In this document: piece after piece, positions 1 through 5,689 of the stretch
Layout: every line of letters begins with the position of its first letter
Position numbering within the stretch: the stretch's first letter is position 1
Made by a program: the position numbers and the translations under genes
Source of the DNA: Taibaiella sp047605615
Lineage (GTDB): Bacteria; Bacteroidota; Bacteroidia; Chitinophagales; Chitinophagaceae
Length of the DNA: 6,916 nt
Assembly (NCBI GenBank): GCA_047605615.1
Contig: JASGFI010000143.1
Coordinates: 1-6,916, forward strand
Reading direction: 5' to 3'
Notes under the pieces: model-generated
Told to the model about the DNA's origin: nothing
Seen by the model: the letters and a program-made list of their open reading frames with translations, nothing else
The model's database searches: none

Positions 1-2
1 AC

Positions 3-35
3 TCGAAAATAGCCTATAAGAAATTCCAACAATAA
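3..35 (+). CDS. Possible last ten codons of the left IS transposase (partial)
   Basis: An open frame enters from the left edge and reads SKIAYKKFQQ before a TAA stop at 33-35, which lies 15 bases inside the IS end. That position would suit the 3' end of a transposase gene. Another frame (LENSL, stop at 17-19) cannot be excluded, and ten residues are too few to recognise a family. It is listed only because the IS right end must carry the end of some gene nearby. Confidence 0.25.
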   Translation, partial: SKIAYKKFQQ

Positions 36-50
36 AATTTAAACAGGCTC
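31..50 (-). repeat. Terminal inverted repeat of the left IS copy
   Basis: The 20 bases pair with 6868-6887 as an inverted repeat. There is one mismatch, at the fourteenth base from the end. The sharp GAG terminus and the TAA immediately outside it fix the boundary at base 50. Confidence 0.75.
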
Positions 51-170
51 TAAAACCAGAATAGCTTTACCAACATGGGCTACCTGCCTGCAGAAACATA
101 CCTTTTCTTTTTGGAAACTTTGCCGGGTTGGCAATACCCAAAACACAAGTCCGTCACATAGAATTTTGAC

Positions 171-218
171 CAAAAGAATAAAGCGACAAACGATTGATGA
201 ACAATTATTTGTCGCTTT
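171..218 (-). terminator. Intrinsic terminator of the tRNA-Phe gene
   Basis: Bases 180-190 and 208-218 form a perfect 11-base-pair stem. The interior extends it with a further four pairs (193-196 with 202-205) around a five-base loop. Read on the minus strand the stem ends in TTT and runs into ATTCTTTTG, a U-rich tail in the transcript. It starts two bases after the tRNA discriminator, so it serves the tRNA gene and also implies that 3' trimming is needed. Confidence 0.85.
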
Positions 219-219
219 G

Positions 220-292
220 TGGTGTGGGCCGGGATCGAACCGGCGACACAAGGATTTTCAGTCCTTTGCTCTACCGACTGAGCTACCGCACC
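220..292 (-). tRNA. tRNA-Phe, anticodon GAA
   Basis: Read on the minus strand, the 73 bases fold into a complete cloverleaf. There is a D-arm GCTC/GAGC with loop AGTCGGTA, an anticodon stem AAGGA/TCCTT, an anticodon loop CTGAAAA (GAA at 259-257), a variable loop GTGTC, and a T-arm GCCGG/CCGGC with loop TTCGATC. The discriminator is A (base 220). The next bases are CAA, so the CCA tail is not encoded and must be added by CCA nucleotidyltransferase. The acceptor stem is GGTGCGG against CCACACC: six pairs match and pair 5-68 is a C-A mismatch (bases 288 and 225). A promoter (317-347) and a terminator (171-218) enclose it as a single-gene unit. Confidence 0.96.
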
Positions 293-316
293 ATTCATTC
301 TCCGATGAAAGGAGTG

Positions 317-347
317 CAAAGGTAAGCCATTCCCACAATCTGACAAA
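317..347 (-). promoter_or_regulatory. Bacteroidota-type promoter for tRNA-Phe
   Basis: On the minus strand TTTG (347-344) is followed after 19 bases by TACCTTTG (324-317). This matches the -33 TTTG and -7 TAnnTTTG consensus of the Bacteroidota housekeeping sigma factor at its usual spacing. Transcription would begin roughly 18-20 bases before the mature 5' end of the tRNA at 292. Confidence 0.8.
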
Positions 348-411
348 TTTTTTTCCCAATAATTTTTTCACACCGCTTTAATTCTCGCGCCGCAAAAAAT
401 CACAAATGAAC

Positions 412-419
412 TATCTTTG
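412..419 (+). promoter_or_regulatory. Likely -7 element of the dnaN promoter
   Basis: TATCTTTG is an exact TAnnTTTG match 45 bases before the dnaN ATG, in the divergent gap between tRNA-Phe and dnaN. No TTTG or TTG is visible 17-23 bases upstream, so the -33 half is weak or absent. The call rests on the -7 element and its position. Confidence 0.6.
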
Positions 420-464
420 TGCGCAATTTCAAAAACAAGCTTTAAAAACCTCAAATAGGCATAT

Positions 465-1607
465 ATGCGCTTTATCGTTTCCTCGACATCCTTGTTGAAA
501 AATTTACAATTGGTAGGTGGTATCATCAGTTCCAATGTGGTGCTTCCCATTCTCGAAGATTTTTTGTTTGAACTGGAAGGCAATAACCTTACGCTTACCG
601 GCGGCGACATGGAAACGATGATTAAAGTACAAATGGAGGTACAGAGGGACTTGGCCGACACCGGCGATGCCACGCAAAACGGCAGGGTATGTATCCCTTC
701 CAAAATATTGTTGGAATACCTGAAAAATTTGCCCGAACAACCGGTGCATTTTGTCATCAACAAAGAAGACAACAGCGTAGAACTGTCGAGCAATACCGGC
801 AGGTACAAAATTGGCGGCGAAAAGGCCGACGAGTACCCCAAGGAACCACAGCCCAATGATGCCACCAGCTTCAACATCCCTTCGGTTCGCCTGAACGAGG
901 CGGTCAACAAAACGCTTTTTGCCACCAGTACCGACACGCTGCGCCCGGCCATGACAGGGGTATTTTTCGAGTTGGGCACCGAGGGCATAAATTTTGTGGC
1001 TACGGATGCGCACAGGTTGGTAAAATTGAGCCGTACAGACATTGTGTGCCCGGAAGAAGGGGGCTTCATAGTGCCGCGCAAACCGTTGCAACAACTTAAA
1101 AACATCATTCCGGCGGACGAAAGCCCCTTGCAGGTTTCCTACAACGCCAGCCACCTTTTCGTGCAGAACGACCGCATACGCCTAAGCTGCAGGTTGATAG
1201 AAGGCAAGTTTCCGCCGTATCGTGCCGTGATACCGGCCGACAATCCGTTTACCTTAACCATCAACCGTGCAGACCTTGTCAGCTCGCTGCGCAGGGTAAG
1301 CATCTTTGCCAACAAAAGCACCAGCCAAGTAGTGTTCGACATCGTGGGCAACACCGTCAGCATCAGTGCGCAAGACATAGATTTCAGCTACGAAGGCAAG
1401 GAGCAAATGAACTGCCAATATACCGGCGACGACATGAAGATAGCATTCAACGCCCGCTTGCTCATAGAAATGTTGAACAACATGGACGGCGAAGACGTGA
1501 GCCTGAGCCTCAGCATGCCTTCGCGTGCCGGCATTTACCGCCCGGTAGATAAAACCGAAAACGAAGACCTGCTGATGCTGTTGATGCCTTTGATGGTCAA
1601 TGTATAA
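465..1607 (+). CDS. dnaN: DNA polymerase III subunit beta (sliding clamp)
   Basis: The 380-residue product is the ring-shaped processivity clamp. It dimerises around DNA and tethers the replicative polymerase, and also serves repair polymerases and mismatch-repair proteins. Family landmarks are visible in order: the N-terminal LPILEDFLFE (27-36) after the first helix, the middle-domain RPAMTGVFFE (160-169) and ATDAHRL (179-185), the LIEGKFPPYRAVIP stretch (244-257) leading into the third domain, and the C-terminal MLLMPLM (371-377). The last corresponds to the hydrophobic pocket edge that binds clamp-binding motifs. Length is slightly above the 366 residues of E. coli. The ATG at 465 starts exactly at the expected MRFIVSS terminus. 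Only a weak AGG precedes it, as is common in Bacteroidota. No dnaA or recF lies beside it. A 58-base gap separates it from the carB half-gene. Confidence 0.97.
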   Translation: MRFIVSSTSLLKNLQLVGGIISSNVVLPILEDFLFELEGNNLTLTGGDMETMIKVQMEVQRDLADTGDATQNGRVCIPSKILLEYLKNLPEQPVHFVINKEDNSVELSSNTGRYKIGGEKADEYPKEPQPNDATSFNIPSVRLNEAVNKTLFATSTDTLRPAMTGVFFELGTEGINFVATDAHRLVKLSRTDIVCPEEGGFIVPRKPLQQLKNIIPADESPLQVSYNASHLFVQNDRIRLSCRLIEGKFPPYRAVIPADNPFTLTINRADLVSSLRRVSIFANKSTSQVVFDIVGNTVSISAQDIDFSYEGKEQMNCQYTGDDMKIAFNARLLIEMLNNMDGEDVSLSLSMPSRAGIYRPVDKTENEDLLMLLMPLMVNV

Positions 1608-1625
1608 TTTCATTAGGCATTGACC
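1595..1625 (+). other. Hairpin spanning the dnaN stop codon
   Basis: GGTCAATG (1595-1602) is perfectly complementary to CATTGACC (1618-1625), giving eight pairs around a 15-base loop that contains the TAA stop. No T-tract follows, so it is not a standard intrinsic terminator. It might be an mRNA 3' structure or chance. If transcription passes it, dnaN and the carB half-gene share a transcript. Confidence 0.3.
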
Positions 1626-1665
1626 CAATAACCAATCACCACTAAGCGTATTTCTTGATACAACG

Positions 1666-2847
1666 ATGTTACAAAACGAATCCATACCTTCCCGAAAGAA
1701 AAAAATCATTGTACTGGGAAGCGGCCCCAACCGCATAGGCCAAGGCATAGAATTTGACTACTGTTGCACCCATGGCTTATTGGCAATCAAAGAGCTGGGA
1801 TACGAGGCAATAATGATAAACTGCAACCCCGAAACCGTTTCCACCGACTTTGACATTGCAGACAAACTCTACTTTGAACCTGTATATTGGGAACACCTGT
1901 GGGAAATAATAGAGCATGAGCAACCATACGGCGTAATAGTACAACTTGGCGGTCAAACTGCATTGAAACTTGCGAAACGCTTGCACGAAAAGGGTATAAA
2001 AATCATCGGCACTTCCTTTGACGACATGGACATAGCCGAAGACCGCGGCCGGTTCAGCGATTTGCTCAAGGAGCTGAATATACCCTACCCCAGGTACGGC
2101 ACCGCCTATACCACCGACGAAGCCATGGAAGTGGCCAACCAGGTAGGCTATCCGGTATTGGTGCGCCCCTCTTACGTATTGGGCGGCCAGCGTATGCGCA
2201 TCGTCATCAACGACGAAGAATTGGAAAAAAGCGTGGTGAGCCTGTTGAAACATTTGCCGGGCAACAAAATATTGATTGACCATTTCCTCGACCGCTGCCA
2301 AGAGGCAGAGATAGATGCGATATGCGACGGAGAAGAGGTAATGGTAATGGGCATCATGGAGCATATAGAACCGGCGGGCATCCACAGCGGCGACAGCCAT
2401 TCGGTATTGCCCGTGTTCAACCTTGGCCGCATGGAGGTGGAAGAAATGGTGGACATAGCCAAGAAGATAGCCCTGAAGCTGAACATCCGTGGTTTGATAA
2501 ACATACAATTTGCCATTAAAGACGGCAAGGTGTACGTAATTGAAGCCAACCCGCGCGCCAGCCGCACCACGCCGTTCATTGCCAAAGCCTACGGCGTACC
2601 TTTTTTGAACATTGCCACCAAGGTGATGACCGGCGACAAAAAACTGAAAGATTTTACCGTTGAAAAAAAATTGGAAGGATATGCGGTAAAAGAACCGGTA
2701 TTCAGCTTCAATAAATTCCCGAACGTAAACAAAGAACTGGGTCCCGAAATGAAAAGTACCGGCGAGGCTATCCGCTTCATCAAAGACCTGCGCGACCCTT
2801 GGTTCCGTACCTTGTACAAAGAAAGAAGCATGCACCTAAGCAAATAA
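1666..2847 (+). CDS. carB: Carbamoyl-phosphate synthase large subunit, C-terminal half only (separate gene)
   Basis: The 393 residues correspond to about residues 550-940 of E. coli CarB, the half that phosphorylates carbamate to carbamoyl phosphate for arginine and pyrimidine synthesis. Visible landmarks are the pre-ATP-grasp motif GSGPNRIGQGIEFDYCC (18-34), NCNPETVSTDFD (52-63), VQLGGQT (92-98), LVRPSYVLGG (165-174) with the phosphate-binding Arg167, MEHIEPAGIHSGDS (231-244), and the metal/ATP site with Gln281, Glu293 and Asn295 in IEANPRASRT (292-301). It ends in LSK just after the ATP-grasp fold, without the allosteric methylglyoxal-synthase-like domain. The N-terminal half, which makes carboxyphosphate, is absent from the window. 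The ATG at 1666 lies at the natural inter-half linker. An in-frame stop stands at 1621-1623, and the bases between resemble no CarB sequence, so this looks like a true split gene and not a frameshift. Full activity would need a separate N-half and CarA. Confidence 0.93.
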   Translation: MLQNESIPSRKKKIIVLGSGPNRIGQGIEFDYCCTHGLLAIKELGYEAIMINCNPETVSTDFDIADKLYFEPVYWEHLWEIIEHEQPYGVIVQLGGQTALKLAKRLHEKGIKIIGTSFDDMDIAEDRGRFSDLLKELNIPYPRYGTAYTTDEAMEVANQVGYPVLVRPSYVLGGQRMRIVINDEELEKSVVSLLKHLPGNKILIDHFLDRCQEAEIDAICDGEEVMVMGIMEHIEPAGIHSGDSHSVLPVFNLGRMEVEEMVDIAKKIALKLNIRGLINIQFAIKDGKVYVIEANPRASRTTPFIAKAYGVPFLNIATKVMTGDKKLKDFTVEKKLEGYAVKEPVFSFNKFPNVNKELGPEMKSTGEAIRFIKDLRDPWFRTLYKERSMHLSK

Positions 2848-2889
2848 ATCCAAGGGCGTAATTTTATCTATCTACTACCGAACCATACC

Positions 2890-2930
2890 AAAGGAAATTA
2901 GGCATATCTTACCGCCTGATTTCTTTTTTT
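2890..2930 (+). terminator. Intrinsic terminator after the carB half-gene
   Basis: Bases 2890-2903 pair with 2914-2927 in a 14-pair stem that includes two G-T wobbles, around a ten-base loop. The stem ends in a run of seven T (2924-2930). It lies 42 bases after the carB stop and 23 bases before the next start, so the hydrolase gene must have its own promoter or depend on read-through. Confidence 0.85.
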
Positions 2931-2953
2931 CTTATCATAAAAAGACAAAACCG

Positions 2954-3562
2954 ATGTACCGATATTTGGCCTTGGGCGATTCTTACACCATAGGCGAGCA
3001 AGTAGGCAAGGATGAAAATTTCCCCAACCAAACAGTGCGATGTTTAGCCCAAAGAGGCGTGGAAATACATGCACCCCAAATAATAGCAACAACCGGCTGG
3101 ACTACCGACGAACTGCAAGCCGGCATAGAAGAAGCGAAGCCCGGTGCCGATTTCGATTTGGTTACTTTGCTCATTGGCGTAAACAACCAATATAGGGGGC
3201 GTACCCAAGAAAATTATGCATCGGAATTTGAACATCTATTGTACCAAGCAATTGCATTTGCCAAAAATGAACCGCAACGAGTGGTGGTGCTTTCCATTCC
3301 GGACTGGGGCTGCACGCCTTTTGCGGCGGGGAAAGACAGCGAAAAAATAGCGGCGGAAATAGATGCCTTCAACAGCATAAACAAAGCACTGTGCCTGGCC
3401 GCCAATGGCCATTACCTGGACATCACGGATTCTACCAGAGAAAACGGCAGCAAACCGGAATACCTAACCGAGGACAAGCTGCACTATGCAGCCAAAGAAT
3501 ACGGCATTTGGGCCAAGAGGCTGTCTGCGCTGGTGCTGGCCCAAGCTATTGTAACGCCATAA
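2954..3562 (+). CDS. SGNH/GDSL-family hydrolase, cytoplasmic
   Basis: The 202-residue protein carries the blocks of the SGNH esterase/lipase superfamily. Block I is LALGDSYT (5-12) with nucleophile Ser10, block II has Gly48 in TTGWTT, block III is IGVNNQY (74-80) with Asn78 as the oxyanion residue, and block V is DKLH (174-177) with Asp174 and His177 completing the catalytic triad. There is no signal peptide or membrane segment, so it should act in the cytoplasm on an ester or acyl substrate. The substrate cannot be told from the sequence. Length is that of a minimal single-domain member. It has no operon partner: a terminator precedes it and a bidirectional terminator begins one base after its stop. 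No clear TAnnTTTG element was found in the short upstream gap, so its promoter is unresolved. Confidence 0.92.
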   Translation: MYRYLALGDSYTIGEQVGKDENFPNQTVRCLAQRGVEIHAPQIIATTGWTTDELQAGIEEAKPGADFDLVTLLIGVNNQYRGRTQENYASEFEHLLYQAIAFAKNEPQRVVVLSIPDWGCTPFAAGKDSEKIAAEIDAFNSINKALCLAANGHYLDITDSTRENGSKPEYLTEDKLHYAAKEYGIWAKRLSALVLAQAIVTP

Positions 3563-3596
3563 AAAAAGTGCAACCAACTTTATGGCTGCACTTTTT
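3563..3596. terminator. Bidirectional intrinsic terminator between convergent genes
   Basis: AAAAAGTGCA (3563-3572) and TGCACTTTTT (3587-3596) form ten perfect pairs. After one A-C mismatch, CCA/TGG (3574-3576 with 3583-3585) extends the stem inward. A-tracts on the left and T-tracts on the right provide a U-tail for transcripts from either side. It starts directly after the hydrolase stop and lies 19 bases beyond the end of the minus-strand FKBP gene. Confidence 0.88.
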
Positions 3597-3615
3597 GCTG
3601 CACCAATAGGTTGGT

Positions 3616-4602
3616 TTATTGCATCTCGACCAATTCAATATCGAAAACCAATACTGAATTTGCGGGTATTTTGGGCCCGGCGGCGCGAGGCCCGTACCCT
3701 AAAGCCGAAGGAATGTACAAGGTAGCCTTCGCTCCTTTGTTGAGCAATGCCACCCCTTCGTCCCAGCCTTGGATAACGGAATGCTTGCCCAAGTCAAAAG
3801 TGAAGGGCTGTACGTGGCCGAAAGCGGAATCTACGTTGGAGTCGAATTTTTCGCCATTGACCAACTGTCCTGTATAGTTTACGGTTACTTTTTGTCCCAC
3901 TTTGGCATTTTCGCCCGCCCCGGGTTCATGAATGGTGTAATATAGGCCGGAAGCGGTTTTCTGAGCATTGGCTATGCCCTTGGACTTCAAATAATCTTGA
4001 ATCAAGGAATCGTCCGTAGCTCTTTGTACTTTGGCCATGGCTTCGGCTTGTTCTTGTGCCAGCTTACGTTCGGCTTCCAATTCGGCTTTTGACTTTATGC
4101 CCACCAAGCCCACGTCAAAATACAGGTACGAACCCGGTTTGGCCCATGCAGGTACGGGCTGTTGGGTGCGTGCGGCAATAGTATCGAGCTTTATGCGGAA
4201 CACTGCGCTGTCGCCCGCATGCAGCTTCATGATGCCCACGGTAAGGTCGCCTTTCATCTTGGATTCTTGCAATACAAACTCTACCGGCTTGCCTCCGTTT
4301 TGTGCGGCCGAACTCATCAGCAAGCTGTCGTTGATCCTTTGGCTGATGTGGAAACTGATGCCGTCGCCGATGGCGGGCGTAAAAGTACCCGTACCTTTCT
4401 TTATCAGCTTGTACTCCAAACCTCCTTCCACCGGTATGTATGCCCCTTGGGGAACAGCTTTGTAACTTGTGCCGTTATGCTGCGTCGTTTTTTGCCCTGC
4501 GGTGGTGGTTTTCTTTGCAGCTGTGTGTTTTTTCGTTTGCGCCATAACGCCAACGCTGCTTACTGCCAATAAGGCCAATAGCCCGATGCTTTTCCTTGTC
4601 AT
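3616..4602 (-). CDS. Secreted FKBP-type peptidyl-prolyl isomerase with two FKBP-like domains
   Basis: The 328-residue protein should act as a folding catalyst or chaperone outside the inner membrane. A Sec signal peptide (1-21, likely cut after VMA) has no lipobox Cys. A Lys/Thr-rich linker follows (24-45), then a first FKBP-like domain (about 60-169), a charged helical connector (170-208), and a canonical FKBP domain (about 214-328). The C-terminal domain keeps the full active-site set: Tyr243, Phe253, Asp254, Phe269, Val276, Ile277, Trp280, Tyr303 and Phe320. The first domain keeps the fold pattern (MKGDLTVGIMKLHAGD, 116-131) but lacks the FD pair and the pocket Trp, so it is probably non-catalytic. 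It is a paralogue of the upstream FKBP gene, sharing FGHVQPFTFDLGK, and starts 21 bases after that gene's stop, so the two are almost certainly co-transcribed. Confidence 0.94.
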   Translation of the reverse strand: MTRKSIGLLALLAVSSVGVMAQTKKHTAAKKTTTAGQKTTQHNGTSYKAVPQGAYIPVEGGLEYKLIKKGTGTFTPAIGDGISFHISQRINDSLLMSSAAQNGGKPVEFVLQESKMKGDLTVGIMKLHAGDSAVFRIKLDTIAARTQQPVPAWAKPGSYLYFDVGLVGIKSKAELEAERKLAQEQAEAMAKVQRATDDSLIQDYLKSKGIANAQKTASGLYYTIHEPGAGENAKVGQKVTVNYTGQLVNGEKFDSNVDSAFGHVQPFTFDLGKHSVIQGWDEGVALLNKGAKATLYIPSALGYGPRAAGPKIPANSVLVFDIELVEMQ

Positions 4603-4623
4603 TTTGTTGTTGCGATGATTTGT

Positions 4624-5580
4624 TTAGAAACTTAGTAATTCTATGTCGAATATCAATATTTCGTTGGGCCCAATCTTGGGGCCGGAACCATGTGCGCCGT
4701 AGGCCAATGGCGACGGCATGTAGAACGTGGCTTTCATGCCTTTCTTCATCAGTGGCACGCCTTGGTCCCATCCTTTTATTACGCTGCCCTTTCCCAAATC
4801 GAAGGTGAAGGGTTGTACGTGGCCAAATGCGGGGTCGGTATTGGAGTCGAATTTTTCGCCTTTCAAGGTTTGTCCGGTATAGTTGACGGTTACTTTTTGC
4901 CCGGCCTTTGGCGACACGCCGCTGCCCGGCGTATGCACCACGTAATACATGCCGGAGGCGGTTTTGCGGGCATTGGTTATTTTGTTTTTTGCCAAATATC
5001 CTTGAATGGTTTTATCTTCCTTTGCCAGTTGGGCCGCATCGCGCTGCTTGGCCTCGGCATCCATTTGGGCTTTTGTTTTCACGCCTACCATTTTGATTTC
5101 CCATACCGCATAGTCGCCCGGTTTCACCCAGGAAGGCATGGTTTGGCGGGTGCGGGCCGCCATGGTATCGGTCAGCATCCTGAACACTATGCTGTCGCCT
5201 TCGTGCATACGCATAAGCCCCTCCATCAGGTCGCCTTTCATGGTGGGTGCCACCAACTGCTGCGGTACGGGTTTGCCGTCGTTCATATCAAAAGTGTTAA
5301 TCATTACCGAGTCGCCTATGCTGAAGCGCACGTGCATTTCGGCATAATCGCCGGGTTTGCCGGTTACGGTACCCGCGCCTTTGGTTACAATTTTGTAATC
5401 AAGCCCATCGGGTGCCAATACGAAGGCGGTGTCTCCTTTTACATTCGGGGGCGCGGCACTATGAGCGGCAGGTGCAGTGGTTGGTTTTTCCTTTTCTTTT
5501 GAAGAGGCATTTTGGGAGTTGCAAGCTGTGGCTGTACCCAACAAGGTATATGCTGCTGCCAGCACCGGTACGTATTTCAT
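4624..5580 (-). CDS. FKBP-type peptidyl-prolyl isomerase, probable lipoprotein, two FKBP-like domains
   Basis: The 318-residue product has a short hydrophobic leader ending in TATAC, with Cys20 as the likely lipidation site. The lipobox is imperfect, with Ala where Leu is usual. A Lys/Glu then Pro/Ala-rich tether (22-50) follows. The layout repeats that of the downstream gene: a degenerate FKBP-like domain (about 57-167), a helical charged connector (168-195), and a canonical FKBP domain (about 203-318) with Tyr234, Phe244, Asp245, Phe260, Val267, Ile268, Trp271, Tyr294 and Phe311 in place. It probably assists folding of envelope proteins while membrane-anchored. GldI, the gliding-motility lipoprotein of Flavobacterium, belongs to this broad class, but nothing here shows equivalence. 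The gene lies 109 bases after the phosphoesterase gene with no recognisable promoter between, suggesting an operon. Confidence 0.92.
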   Translation of the reverse strand: MKYVPVLAAAYTLLGTATACNSQNASSKEKEKPTTAPAAHSAAPPNVKGDTAFVLAPDGLDYKIVTKGAGTVTGKPGDYAEMHVRFSIGDSVMINTFDMNDGKPVPQQLVAPTMKGDLMEGLMRMHEGDSIVFRMLTDTMAARTRQTMPSWVKPGDYAVWEIKMVGVKTKAQMDAEAKQRDAAQLAKEDKTIQGYLAKNKITNARKTASGMYYVVHTPGSGVSPKAGQKVTVNYTGQTLKGEKFDSNTDPAFGHVQPFTFDLGKGSVIKGWDQGVPLMKKGMKATFYMPSPLAYGAHGSGPKIGPNEILIFDIELLSF

Positions 5581-5626
5581 TTATTTTTTTGTTTAAAAAT
5601 TATCACTTTGTACTCTATATCGTTTT

Positions 5627-5640
5627 GCCGTGGGTACGGC
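5627..5640 (-). other. Small hairpin in the phosphoesterase-FKBP gap
   Basis: GCCGT (5627-5631) and ACGGC (5636-5640) pair perfectly around a four-base loop. On the minus strand it is followed by AAAACG, not a T-run, so it should not terminate transcription. It may be an mRNA structure inside the operon, such as a processing or stability element, or chance. Confidence 0.3.
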
Positions 5641-5689
5641 TACCTTGGTTACTAATTTCCTTGTAAAAACCAACGCTTGTTTTCATTGC

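Larger units (their letters stand above)
1..50 (+). mobile_element. Right-hand end of an insertion sequence, probably IS5 family (IS1031-like), cut by the window edge
   Basis: Read on the minus strand from base 50 this begins GAGCCTGTTTAAA, and its first 20 bases match the first 20 bases of the element at the other edge (6868-6887) in 19 positions. The match stops after 20 bases, as expected for the left and right inverted repeats of one element rather than two copies of the same end. The chromosomal side is TAA (51-53). GAG ends with a TNA target are, as I recall, the signature of the IS1031 group of the IS5 family. The family assignment is an inference, because almost none of the transposase is visible. 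Confidence 0.7.

Noticed and set aside
51..179. A gene or RNA in the stretch between the left IS and the tRNA terminator
   Set aside because: Open frames here are short, run into the tRNA, and have no motif. One weak hairpin (GGGT/ACCC near 124-138) is not enough to name anything.
293..464. Replication origin next to dnaN
   Set aside because: I saw no DnaA boxes (TTATCCACA type) or repeats in the gap. It is explained by two divergent promoters.
504..1154. Long open frame on the minus strand opposite dnaN (216 codons)
   Set aside because: It lies entirely inside dnaN, has no promoter or family motif, and is explained by dnaN codon bias.
1608..1665. Remnant of a CarB N-terminal half, which would mean a frameshift rather than a split gene
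   Set aside because: The 58 bases between dnaN and the ATG contain an in-frame stop and encode nothing like CarB in any frame I read, and dnaN occupies the sequence before them.
1777..2835. Long open frame on the minus strand opposite carB (352 codons)
   Set aside because: Its product is a Phe/Tyr/His/Val-rich shadow of the carB codon pattern with no recognisable motif, and the plus-strand CarB is unmistakable.
4690..5502. Plus-strand open frame of 270 codons opposite the lipoprotein FKBP gene
   Set aside because: It is rich in His, Gly and Phe in the way expected of an antisense frame, has no motif, and conflicts with a well-supported gene.
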